DNA of 37,117 nucleotides, taken from Opitutaceae bacterium. Its GTDB lineage: Bacteria > Verrucomicrobiota > Verrucomicrobiia > Opitutales > Opitutaceae. Each line of letters opens with the position of its first letter. The stretch's first letter is position 1. A model generated the notes under the pieces. The model saw only the letters and a program-made list of their open reading frames with translations, had not been told where the DNA came from and ran no database searches. Shown piece by piece: positions 24,354 through 32,410 of this stretch. The stretch spans positions 1 through 37,117 of the forward strand of contig JAUSID010000054.1 of assembly GCA_030648295.1 (NCBI GenBank), in the 5' to 3' direction. Position numbers and translations under genes: made by a program.

Positions 24354-25622
24354 GTGCCCCGGCTTCCCTCCCAGACGCTCTTGCTGTGCTTCGCCATTGG
24401 CGGCCTTGTCGCCGCCCTACCGGTGCGCGCCGTGTATGCCCCCGTGCCCGAACGCGATCAGGGCAAGGATCTCACGGTGACGGTGCGGGCGGGCGTCGCT
24501 TACGACTCGAATCTTTTCGGTGCGCCGCCGAAGGGGTCGCTGCCCGTCCTGCCGGGACAACCGCCCCACGTGGGTCCCCTTGACAGCATCGTTTGGACCT
24601 TTGCGCCGCACGTGGCCTACAACGCGTCGCTGACGGACCAGACGTTCATGTCCGCCGCCTACGGTCTCACGCTCGATTATTTTCAGGATCGTCCGGGCGA
24701 CAAACTGCTCGACAGCCACGATGTCGCCCTGCGCGTGGCGCACGCCGTTTCGAAGTCCACGACCCTCGATGTCAACAACGTGCTGACGGTCGCGCGCAAC
24801 CCGGAGGCGCTGCTGCCGGGCATCGCGACTTTACCGGGCGTGGCGGCCGAGGACCGTTCCGCCAATCCGGATCAATCGTTCACCCGCAACCAACTCGACG
24901 GCCGTTTCAATACGCCGCTGAACGCGAAGCTCGGCGCGACGGTGAAGGCACGATCGGTCTTATTCGATTATCGCAACGCGCAGCTCGGCCGCAGCCTCGA
25001 TCGGCTCGAGAACCTTTACGGCGTGGCCGGGGATTATGCGATTCTGCCCGAGGTCAAGGCCGTCGCCGAATACCGTCACCAGGATGTTTATTACCGGAAA
25101 TTCGGCGAGGCGAAGAACAAGCGCTCGGATTACCTGATGGGTGGCGCCGATTACGAGGTGGCGAAGAAGATGAGTGTCAGCGGACGTCTTGGCGCCGAAT
25201 GGCGGCAGCGCGCAGGCGAGCGCAGCAGCACGTCGCCGTTCGCGGAATTGTCAGGCAAATATGACTACAGCCGCGAATCGTTCGTGATCGGGGGATACGC
25301 GTACACGTTCGACGAGACGTCGGACACCGTTCGCTTCACCGACATGAAGGTGAACCGGTTTTTCCTCAACCTGCAGCATAGCCTCACCGCGCTGATCGTC
25401 GCGTCCGCCTCGGCGTCCTACGAGCCCTCCGAGTTGCAGGGACGCCGCGGACAGGCGGACATCGATGAGAAAACCAGCCGGTTCGGCGGCGCACTGAGCT
25501 ACCTGCCGACCAAGAACTGGATCCTTTCGGTGAGCTATGATTATGACCGCGTCCGCTCGGATGATCCGGCGCGCGGCATGCGCCGCGAGCGAGTGGGCCT
25601 GAACGCAATCTACGCGTTCTGA
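24354..25622 (+). CDS. Outer-membrane beta-barrel protein, EPS locus
   Basis: 422 residues from GTG 24354, the start that gives a signal peptide ('LLLCFAIGGLVAALPVRAVYA'). The rest is a series of amphipathic beta strands with alternating aromatic residues ('VRAGVAYDSNLFGAP', 'AYGLTLDYFQDRPGD', 'NWILSVSYDYDRVRSDD') ending in a C-terminal Phe ('VGLNAIYAF'), typical of outer-membrane barrels. Similar barrels accompany Wzz/Wzc proteins in exopolysaccharide loci (EpsL-like). Probable role: export or assembly at the outer membrane. Frames reading further upstream are shadows of the preceding gene. 21 bp separate it from the next gene. Confidence 0.78.
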   Translation: MPRLPSQTLLLCFAIGGLVAALPVRAVYAPVPERDQGKDLTVTVRAGVAYDSNLFGAPPKGSLPVLPGQPPHVGPLDSIVWTFAPHVAYNASLTDQTFMSAAYGLTLDYFQDRPGDKLLDSHDVALRVAHAVSKSTTLDVNNVLTVARNPEALLPGIATLPGVAAEDRSANPDQSFTRNQLDGRFNTPLNAKLGATVKARSVLFDYRNAQLGRSLDRLENLYGVAGDYAILPEVKAVAEYRHQDVYYRKFGEAKNKRSDYLMGGADYEVAKKMSVSGRLGAEWRQRAGERSSTSPFAELSGKYDYSRESFVIGGYAYTFDETSDTVRFTDMKVNRFFLNLQHSLTALIVASASASYEPSELQGRRGQADIDEKTSRFGGALSYLPTKNWILSVSYDYDRVRSDDPARGMRRERVGLNAIYAF

Positions 25623-25643
25623 GCGGGTCCCACCGCCGCCGCC

Positions 25644-27815
25644 ATGGCTCTTGCCAACGCCATCAAGGATACCGCGTCGCTGGCGGACTTCCTGCAAATT
25701 CTTCGCCTCCGCAAGGCGCTGATCATCCTGATTCTCGCGCTGGTGGTCATCACCGCCGCCGCGGTCACGGCCTTCCTGCCGCGCTGGTATCTGGCGACGA
25801 CCAAAGTCCGGGTCGAAAAACCCGAGGGCGAGGTGAAGCTGTTCCAGGCGCAGAGCAGCAACAGCTACGACCCGTATTTCCTGCAGGATCAGTTCAAGAT
25901 CATGCAGTCGGAAAAAATCCTCTATCCCGTGATCGAAAGGCTGGGGCTGGGCGCCAAGCTCGCGGCCGACATGGGATCGCCGGTGCCGCTGCCGCCGGCC
26001 GTGGCATATCGGCGGCTCCTGGACAAGATGCTGCGGCTCGAATCGCAGCGCAGCTCGTCGCTGATCGAGATCAACGTTTACGCGCAGGCACCGCAGCTCG
26101 CGGCCGACATCGCGAATGAGATTGCGCGCACGTATTCCACCGATCGCATCGCGCTCGCCACCTCCGAGCAGCGCGAGGGCCTGGCGCATCTCCGGCAGGA
26201 ACTCAACAAGCAGGAGGAGATCGTCCGGCTCCAGCGCGACTACGTCGAGAAGGTGCGGAAGGACCTGAACATCTCGGGCGTCGATCTCAACGCGCGCTAC
26301 TCCGACATGGAGATCGAGTCGCTGCGGCAGATGCAGAACACGCTGCTCGCGCTGCGTGTCGACACCATCGGGCGGAAGACGAAGTGGGAGCTGTTCAAGT
26401 CGATCGCGACCGAAAACCGGATCGGCCTTGTGAATTCCGAGCTGATTCCCGATCAGAACATCCAAAATCTTCTCCAGGCCTACCTGATGTCCGATCAAAA
26501 GGTGACGCAGCTCAAGGGACGGCTGGGCGAGGCGCACCCGGAGCTGGTCTCCTCCATCGAGGCGCGGGGCAAGATCAAGGAGCAGCTCGACGCGCAGCTG
26601 GCGGGATACGAGCGCTCGCTCGAGATTGCCTACAAGGAGGCGCAGGCGCGGGTGGCCGAACTGGAGCGCCAGCTCGACCAGGCGAAGATCGGCCAGATTC
26701 TTTCGGCACGGGAGAGGATGCGGCCGTTCGAGGAAGCAGCCCAGAAACTCGAGGATGAAACCCGGCTGTTCACGACGTTGAAGCTGACGCTGCGGCAGCG
26801 GGAGATCGATTTCCAGGTCCCGAAAAAGACGATTGAGATTCTGAATACGGCGGAAGCGCCGCGTTTTCCGAGCCGGCCCAACTGGCTCCTCAACCTCACC
26901 TTCGCGTTTCTCTTCGGTGGCGTCTTCTCCGTCGGCGTCGCCGTGATGCTGGAGTATTTCGACACCAGTTTCCGCAACGTCGCCGACGTGGAAACGCGGC
27001 TGCGGCTGCCGGTGCTCGGCGTGATCCCGTTTGCGCGTGATCCGATGGGAAAGCAGGGCGACGACCCGGCGGAATTGGAGCCGTACCGCGTCCTGCATAC
27101 GAACCTCAACCTGGCGCTCAAGCCGGGCCAGCCGCATGCGGTGGTCATTTTTTCGGCCGGTCCGGGCGAAGGCAAATCCACGACCCTGCACCGCGTCGCC
27201 GCGCTGATGGGCGCGGGCAGCGAGCGCGTGATCCTGATCGACTCCGACCTGCGGCGGCCGACCCAGCACCGGCTGGCGGGCCGGCCAAAGGAGCCGGGTC
27301 TGAGCGAACTGCTGCTCGGCCAGAAGACGATCGACGAGGTGGTGCAGAAGAACATTTCGCCGGGCCTGGACTTCATCCCCAGCGGCAGCGCGACCAATTT
27401 CACGCTCAGCCTGATTTATGGGAACCGGCTGCGCGACGTCATCGCGACGCTGCGCGGGCGCTACGACAAGATTGTCTTCGATTCGCCGCCCATCATCGGC
27501 GTGAGCGACGCGAGCGTCCTGGTCAGCTCGGTCGACGCGGCGGTGCTGCTCATCCAGCACCGGCGGAATCCACAGAGCATGGTGTTGCGGGCGCAGCAGA
27601 TCGTCGAGGGCTTGAAGACCCCGCTGATCGGCGTGGTGCTGAACCAGGTGCCCGCGAACGCCGGGGGCGACTACGGGTATTATACAAGCAACTACGCGTA
27701 TTACAGCGATGGATCCGGCGGCAAGTCGCGGCGATCCGAGCGTTCCGCGCGTCGCGCCGCCGCGGCGGCGGAGGGCGATCGGCTGGTGTTGCGGGAGCCG
27801 GATCGAAAAGAGTAG
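25644..27815 (+). CDS. Wzc/GumC-like chain-length protein with BY-kinase
   Basis: 723 residues. TM1 about 28-48; Wzz-type periplasmic domain with long coiled coil (about 170-400, e.g. 'LRQELNKQEEIVRLQRDYVEK'); a Pro-rich segment ('TAEAPRFPSRPNW') before TM2 about 412-435; cytoplasmic tyrosine kinase about 480-700 with Walker A 'SAGPGEGKSTT' (about 504-514), Walker A' 'VILIDSDLRRP' and Walker B 'KIVFDSPPI'. A tyrosine cluster near the C-terminus ('DYGYYTSNYAYYSD') is the usual autophosphorylation site, followed by a basic tail. It controls polymer length and export of exopolysaccharide. A long open frame on the opposite strand is a GC shadow. Confidence 0.93.
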   Translation: MALANAIKDTASLADFLQILRLRKALIILILALVVITAAAVTAFLPRWYLATTKVRVEKPEGEVKLFQAQSSNSYDPYFLQDQFKIMQSEKILYPVIERLGLGAKLAADMGSPVPLPPAVAYRRLLDKMLRLESQRSSSLIEINVYAQAPQLAADIANEIARTYSTDRIALATSEQREGLAHLRQELNKQEEIVRLQRDYVEKVRKDLNISGVDLNARYSDMEIESLRQMQNTLLALRVDTIGRKTKWELFKSIATENRIGLVNSELIPDQNIQNLLQAYLMSDQKVTQLKGRLGEAHPELVSSIEARGKIKEQLDAQLAGYERSLEIAYKEAQARVAELERQLDQAKIGQILSARERMRPFEEAAQKLEDETRLFTTLKLTLRQREIDFQVPKKTIEILNTAEAPRFPSRPNWLLNLTFAFLFGGVFSVGVAVMLEYFDTSFRNVADVETRLRLPVLGVIPFARDPMGKQGDDPAELEPYRVLHTNLNLALKPGQPHAVVIFSAGPGEGKSTTLHRVAALMGAGSERVILIDSDLRRPTQHRLAGRPKEPGLSELLLGQKTIDEVVQKNISPGLDFIPSGSATNFTLSLIYGNRLRDVIATLRGRYDKIVFDSPPIIGVSDASVLVSSVDAAVLLIQHRRNPQSMVLRAQQIVEGLKTPLIGVVLNQVPANAGGDYGYYTSNYAYYSDGSGGKSRRSERSARRAAAAAEGDRLVLREPDRKE

Positions 27816-27842
27816 AAGAGCGGCGAGCCAATCCTGCCCGTG

Positions 27843-28799
27843 ATGCCACCGAACCATGAGAATTCGAGGCGGCACGTGAAATGGCGCGGTGAGCCTCGGT
27901 CGCGATTTTTACCCCTCGCGTCGCCGGCAGGGGCGCGGCGGATTGCGGTCATCACCCTTTTCGCCGCGGCGGCGAGCGCGGTGTTCGCGGCGGATGCCGT
28001 GCGGATCGTCGGCACTGATTTGCTGGGCGTGGAATTTTCGAAGGCGCTCTACGAGTATTCCGGCCGGAGTCAGCTGCGCATCGTGCTCGCCCTCGATGGC
28101 AGCCGGCCCGCCTTGGAGGAACTGAAAACGAATCGCGCCGACGTTGCCCTGCTCGTGCTGCCGGAGGGCGAAACTGAACCGCTCGCTGCGTGCGATACGC
28201 TCGTCCTCGGTTACCATCCGATCGTCATTTTGTCCCCGGCCGCATGCCCGCTCGCGAACGTCGGCATGGACCAGCTCGCGGCGGTTTTTGGCGCTGGTTC
28301 GAAATCCGTGCGCTGGGCGGAATTCGGCGCGGCGGCAGGGTGGGCGAAAGACCCGGTCGAGCTCTGGGTGGCCGAGACCGGCGTCGGGCTTGCGCCGGAA
28401 CTCTTCAAGCAGGCCGTGCTCGACGGGCGGGGCTTCCGCCCTGGTATCCGGCGTTATGCGGACCAGGCGGAGTTGGGTGCGCTTTTCGGCGAAACCAGTC
28501 GCGTGCTGGTCATCGCATCGTCCGTCCCCGCCGCGGGCATGCGGGCGAAAGTGCTGGCGGTTTCCCGGCGGGCCTTTGAACCAGCGGCACTGCCGACTGC
28601 GGCCGCGTTGCACGACGGCAGTTATCCATTGCGGTTGACATTGCGGCTGGCGGTCCGGCGCGAGGTGGCGGCGCGTCTGACGCCGCTCGTCGCGATGCTC
28701 GTCGGCGATGCGGGCGCCGTGGTACTCGATCGCTCCGGATGGGTGCCGTTGCCGCCCTCAGTTCGTGCGCAGCAAGTGCTTGTGTGGTCGCGCCGGTGA
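27843..28799 (+). CDS. PstS-like substrate-binding protein
   Basis: 318 residues from ATG 27843 (a GTG lies just before at 27840). A basic N-terminus and signal peptide end 'AVFAAD'. The mature part looks like a phosphate-binding-type periplasmic protein (PBP-like): 'VRIVGTDLLGVEFSKALYEY', 'GYHPIVILSPAACPLANVGMDQLAAVFG', 'VLDRSGWVPLPPS'. PstS-like proteins start with a similar 'I.GS..L' strand. No transporter genes are linked. It lies 27 bp after the BY-kinase gene and is the last gene of the operon, so it may bind a ligand for signalling or take part in envelope assembly rather than feed an ABC importer. Confidence 0.7.
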   Translation: MPPNHENSRRHVKWRGEPRSRFLPLASPAGARRIAVITLFAAAASAVFAADAVRIVGTDLLGVEFSKALYEYSGRSQLRIVLALDGSRPALEELKTNRADVALLVLPEGETEPLAACDTLVLGYHPIVILSPAACPLANVGMDQLAAVFGAGSKSVRWAEFGAAAGWAKDPVELWVAETGVGLAPELFKQAVLDGRGFRPGIRRYADQAELGALFGETSRVLVIASSVPAAGMRAKVLAVSRRAFEPAALPTAAALHDGSYPLRLTLRLAVRREVAARLTPLVAMLVGDAGAVVLDRSGWVPLPPSVRAQQVLVWSRR

Positions 28800-28868
28800 G
28801 TGTGGGAAAGAACGGAAAATAGCTGTTGACGGCGAAATCACCGCGCCTACTCCTTTGCACTCTGCTTT

Positions 28869-28944
<76 letters not shown>

Positions 28945-28955
28945 TTTTTCCAGGA

Positions 28956-28993
28956 CCCCAGGCGACCCAAGTGGTTGCTTGGGGTTTTGTTTT
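28956..28993 (+). terminator. Rho-independent terminator after tRNA-Gly
   Basis: A 12-bp stem (CCCCAGGCGACC with GGTTGCTTGGGG, three G-T pairs), a 5-nt loop and the tract TTTTGTTTT. It starts 12 nt after the tRNA end. Confidence 0.9.
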
Positions 28994-29030
28994 GGAATCT
29001 TACTTCGAGTGCCGACAAGAAAGGTCCTGG

Positions 29031-29248
29031 CCGGGAAATTTCCTACCGCGGCAGCCGCAACCAATGGAAATGGGCGTGAGTCACAGAGGGCACAGAGGCC
29101 AGACAAGAGGCCACAGAGTCGAGCTCCCGCATATCAATAAATGCCTTGCTCCGTGACCTCCGTGTTCCCTCCGTGACCTCTGTGTCTCAGGTTTGGAGGC
29201 AGGGGTTTGGTTGCGGCCACCGTGCCGCGTTGGGGAAAATGCGGGCTA
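29031..29248. repeat. TAG-element ends around a CACAGAGG foldback
   Basis: Begins with GCCGGGAAATTTC (B-type end) and ends with ATGCGGGCTA (A-type end). Inside, 29077-29118 carries CACAGAGG-type units and 29149-29188 the complementary CCTC(T/C)GTG units, forming a foldback. The order B-end then A-end is the same as at 17123-17338. No gene is seen between the tRNA terminator and 29368. Confidence 0.7.
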
Positions 29249-29367
29249 GTGATGGCACTTGCGACCGACGCTCGTTTGCAGCGGGATATGCGAGATCGCG
29301 CCGGATCCCCGCGGCCAAACTTGCGGCGCAGTTGCCAGCTGTCGCCATCCAAGAAATTCCTTCGCTC

Positions 29368-30306
29368 ATGCTCTGGATCGCCCCCTCTGAAAAAGACCCT
29401 GACCACACCGCGCTGGAAAAACGCCTCTGGGACGCCGCCAATCAACTGTGGGCCGGCGCGGGCCTGAAACAATCCGAATACTCCGAGCCGGTTCTCGGCC
29501 TGATTTTTCTGCGGTTCGCCGAAGTCCGCTTTGCCAACCAGCGCGCGAAGCTGGAAAAAGCCGGCGCCTCCTCCCGACGCGGCAGCCGCATGGATGAACC
29601 CGCCGCCTATCACGCCGAGGGTGTCCTTTTTCTGCCCGGCCAGGCCCGGTTTGATTTCCTATTAAATCTGCCCGAGGGCACGAACATGGGCACGAAAGTC
29701 AACGAGGCCATGCGCGGCATCGAGAAGGACAATCCGCACATGGCCGGCGTGCTCCCCAAGAGTTACCAGATCTTCGATTCCCGCCTGCTCGCCGAATTGC
29801 TCAAGACCATCTCCACCATCCCGGCCACGCTGGTCGGCGACGCCTTCGGCAAAATCTACGAATACTTCCTTGGCACCTTCGCCATGAGCGAGGGCCAGAA
29901 AGGTGGCGAGTTCTTCACGCCCCCCAGCATCGTCAGCCTGCTGGTCGAAATCCTCGCTCCCTTTCACGGGCGCATTCTCGATCTGGCCTGTGGCTCCGCC
30001 GGCATGTTCGTCCAGAGCGCCCGCTTCGTCAGCGCGCACCGGAAAAATCCGGCCAACGAACTTTCCATTCATGGACAGGAGCGCGTGGACGCCACCGTAC
30101 GCCTGGCCCGGATGAATCTCGCGGTGCATGGCCTCGAAGGCGAAATCAAACAGGGCAACGCCTACTACGAAGACCTGCACGATGCCGTCGGGCGGTTCGA
30201 CTACCCTCACCCGGCCTCTCCCAAGGGGAGAGGAGGTCGAGCCGCCCGCCAAGGCCGGTGGGCCATGAGCCTGCGCCCGGGGCAGGTGAATCTGAAGATG
30301 AATTGA
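29368..30306 (+). pseudogene. hsdM: Type I restriction DNA methylase HsdM, truncated
   Basis: The first ~280 residues read as a good HsdM: N-terminal helical domain ('EKRLWDAANQLWAGAGLKQ', 'YSEPVLGLIFLRFAE'), 'VGDAFGKIYEYFLGTFA', 'GGEFFTPPSIVSLLVEIL' and SAM motif I 'ILDLACGSAGMFVQSA'. The frame breaks off at 'VGRFDY' (about 30203), exactly where the catalytic NPPF/NPPY motif should follow. It runs into a CCCTCACC repeat and ~30 unrelated residues to the stop at 30306. HsdM is normally about 480-520 residues. Without motif IV it cannot methylate. No hsdS is present. Confidence 0.88.
30204..30233. repeat. CCCTCACC/GGAGAGG palindromic repeat at hsdM break
   Basis: CCCTCACC precedes a hairpin CCTCTCCC-AA(G)-GGGAGAGG. 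The same family, in longer form, interrupts the hsdR remnant (31546-31601). Confidence 0.75.
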
Positions 30307-30310
30307 AGCC

Positions 30311-31354
30311 ATGAATACCCTCCGCCAACTCGCCGCTGAACCGCCCACGTTGCCCACGCGCACGGCTTGGTATCTCGCGGACCTCGGCGAGGCGCGCGGC
30401 AAACAGGAGTTGTTCACCCACCAGTCTCCGCAAAAACTGAAACTGCTCCGTGAACACGCGCTCATCGAAAGCGCTGTTTCCTCCAACCGCATCGAGGGTG
30501 TTGAAGTGGACAAGTCGCGCATCGGCACGCTGATGTTCGGCAAGCCCACGCTCCGCGACCGCGACGAGGAAGAGGTGCGTGGCTATCGCGACGCGCTGAA
30601 ACTCATTCACGAGCGCGGCCCAAAACTTCCCATTTCTGAAGCCACCATCAAGAAGCTCCACAAACTGTGTCGCGGCGAAATCTGGGATGCCGGCGCTTAC
30701 AAAGAGAAGGACGTGGACATCATCCAGACCTACCCCGATGGCCACAGCCGCGTCCGCTTCAAAACGGTCCCCGCAAAACAAACACCCAAAGTGATGGCGG
30801 AGATGATCGAACTCTGGCAGCGCGGCGTGCGGGAAAAATGGGTTCACCCACTCGTGCTGGCCGCCGCGCTGAATCTTGATTTTCTTTGTATCCATCCGTT
30901 CCGCGACGGCAATGGCCGCGCGTCGCGCCTGCTTTTTCTCCTGGCGTGCTACCATTGCGGTATCGAAGCCGGGCGTTACATCAGCCTCGAACGCATCATC
31001 GAGGGCGACAAGGAGCGCTACTACGAAGTCCTCGAACAGAGTTCAAAGCGCTGGCACGAAGGCAAACACGACTCGTGGCCGGCGATGAACTTCCTGCTCT
31101 TCATCCTGACGCAGGCGTGCAAGGAGTTTGAACAGCGCGTCGGGCAACTCAAGTCACCACGCGGCGAAAAGACTGCGCTCGTTGAGGAAGCCATCGCCCG
31201 ACAAACCGGACAATTCAGCCTGTCTGATCTGCAAAACGCCTGTCCGGGTGTGAGCGTGGACCTCATTCGCAGCGTCTTGAAGCGGCTTAAAGGCGTGTCC
31301 GTTGAATGTCTGGGCCGTGGGCACACCGCAAAATGGAGGAAAAGAGCCAAATAG
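30311..31354 (+). CDS. fic: Fic-family AMP-transferase-like protein
   Basis: 347 residues, apparently intact. N-terminal Fic_N-type region with an inhibitory helix motif 'SSNRIEGVEV' (S/T-x3-E-G form, Glu62), which blocks ATP binding in class II Fic proteins. The core motif 'HPFRDGNGRASR' is at residues 195-206, with catalytic His195. The flap region is about 110-150 ('GAYKEKDVDI'). The C-terminal ~60 residues look like a winged helix ('FSLSDLQNACPGVSVDLIRSVLKRL'). Such proteins AMPylate target hydroxyls and occur often inside type I restriction loci. It starts 4 bp after the broken hsdM frame. Target unknown. Confidence 0.93.
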   Translation: MNTLRQLAAEPPTLPTRTAWYLADLGEARGKQELFTHQSPQKLKLLREHALIESAVSSNRIEGVEVDKSRIGTLMFGKPTLRDRDEEEVRGYRDALKLIHERGPKLPISEATIKKLHKLCRGEIWDAGAYKEKDVDIIQTYPDGHSRVRFKTVPAKQTPKVMAEMIELWQRGVREKWVHPLVLAAALNLDFLCIHPFRDGNGRASRLLFLLACYHCGIEAGRYISLERIIEGDKERYYEVLEQSSKRWHEGKHDSWPAMNFLLFILTQACKEFEQRVGQLKSPRGEKTALVEEAIARQTGQFSLSDLQNACPGVSVDLIRSVLKRLKGVSVECLGRGHTAKWRKRAK

Positions 31355-31428
31355 GTAGTACCCATTTAATCGGGTAGTGAATCAGGTATTAACTCGAAAT
31401 CAGTTAACTGAAAAATTTTGCACGGTTC
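31355..31428 (+). promoter_or_regulatory. AT-rich spacer with TCAGTTAACTGA palindrome
   Basis: A conspicuously AT-rich 74-bp gap in GC-rich DNA. It holds a perfect 12-bp palindrome (31400-31411), followed at once by AAAATTTT, and a looser TACCC...GGGTA pair (31359-31376). It is probably the promoter/operator for the hsdR remnant and the darT-darG pair; the binding protein is unknown. Confidence 0.45.
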
Positions 31429-31779
31429 ATGTCCGCCCACGCTTTCACCGAAGACCAACTGGTCGAGCAGCCCGCCCTTGGGTTGTTCGCAGAACTTGGC
31501 TGGAGCACGGTGTCGGCGATGGAGGAAATATTCGGCTCTGCCGAACCCTCACCTGTCCCTTCGGGCCACCCTCTCCCAGTGGGAGAGGGATGGGGTGAGG
31601 GTCGCGCAGCGTTGCAGCGCGAGACGAAGGGCGAGGTGGTGTTGGTGCCCCGATTGCGCGCGGCGTTGGAGCGGTTGAATCCCGCGCTGCCGCCCGAGGC
31701 GATCAACGCCGGAGAGAAATTCGTCGCCAACGTGACACGTCTGATTTCACCGCCGGCGAGGCGCGGAGCCGCCTCGTAA
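31429..31779 (+). pseudogene. hsdR: Type I restriction HsdR, N-terminal fragment
   Basis: 116 residues against a normal 900-1100. 'AFTEDQLVEQPALGLFAELGW' and 'ETKGEVVLVPRLRAALERLN' with 'LPPEAINA' are the recognisable N-terminus of HsdR. Between them about 19 residues ('PSPVPSGHPLPVGEG...') come from a CCCTCACC-type palindromic repeat (31546-31601) that kept the frame. The nuclease and helicase domains are absent. The frame ends 3 bp before darT, so the fragment may now only serve as a leader. Confidence 0.85.
31546..31601. repeat. CCCTCACC...GGTGAGGG palindromic repeat in hsdR
   Basis: Outer arms CCCTCACC/GGTGAGGG (8 bp) and inner arms CCCTCTCCC-AGT-GGGAGAGGG (9 bp). Long form of the repeat at 30204-30233. 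Confidence 0.88.
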
Positions 31780-31782
31780 GCC

Positions 31783-32403
31783 ATGTCGCTCCACCCGGAA
31801 GACGTCGCGATCTACCACATCACGGATGTGGAGAATTTGCCGGGCATTCTTGCGGAAGGCGGCCTGCACTCCGACGCGGCAATGGCCCGGCGCCATCCGA
31901 CTGTCATCGGGTACGATCATATCAAGCAGCGCCGGCTGCAGGAATTAAGCGTGTTCAGCTGCGGCATGCGGTTCGTCGGGGAATTCGTGCCGTTCTATTT
32001 CTGCCCGCGTTCGCCGATGCTTTATACGATCAACCAGGGCAACACCGGCCGGCCCGCCGGTTGCCAGAGCACAATTGTCCATCTCGTGAGCACGGTCGCG
32101 GCGGGCGTCGGCTTGGGCAGTGCGTGGGCGATAAGCGATGGCAACGCCGGCGCGTCCTACACGTCGTTTAGTTCCGAACTGAACGCACTGGAGTCGCTGG
32201 ATTGGGATGCGATTCGCGCTGTAAGCTGGAAAGGCCGCACGCATCAAAAGTCGGCCGAATTGCTCGTGGCCGATTTCTACCCATGGATGGCGATCCACAA
32301 AATCGGTTGCCACAACGGGGAGGTTGCGAATCAAGTGGCGGCGCTGCTCCGCGATCAACCGCACCGCCCGCTGGTGGAAACAAAACCGGAGTGGTATTAT
32401 TGA
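31783..32403 (+). CDS. darT: DarT toxin, DNA ADP-ribosyltransferase (DUF4433)
   Basis: 206 residues, normal length. The opening 'AIYHITDVENLPGILAEGGL' is the NAD-site start of DarT; 'VGEFVPFYFCPRSPMLY' and 'SAELLVADFYPW' (catalytic Glu in the ARTT region) complete the signature. DarT attaches ADP-ribose to thymidine in single-stranded DNA, blocking replication; related systems act against phages. It is paired with darG 7 bp downstream, and all motifs seen are intact. Confidence 0.94.
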   Translation: MSLHPEDVAIYHITDVENLPGILAEGGLHSDAAMARRHPTVIGYDHIKQRRLQELSVFSCGMRFVGEFVPFYFCPRSPMLYTINQGNTGRPAGCQSTIVHLVSTVAAGVGLGSAWAISDGNAGASYTSFSSELNALESLDWDAIRAVSWKGRTHQKSAELLVADFYPWMAIHKIGCHNGEVANQVAALLRDQPHRPLVETKPEWYY

Positions 32404-32410
32404 CGCGTCG

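Noticed and set aside
25251-27875. 874-codon open frame on the minus strand opposite the BY-kinase gene
   Set aside because: GC-rich shadow: the plus strand encodes a clear Wzc-like protein with Walker motifs, and the antisense product has no protein-like pattern.
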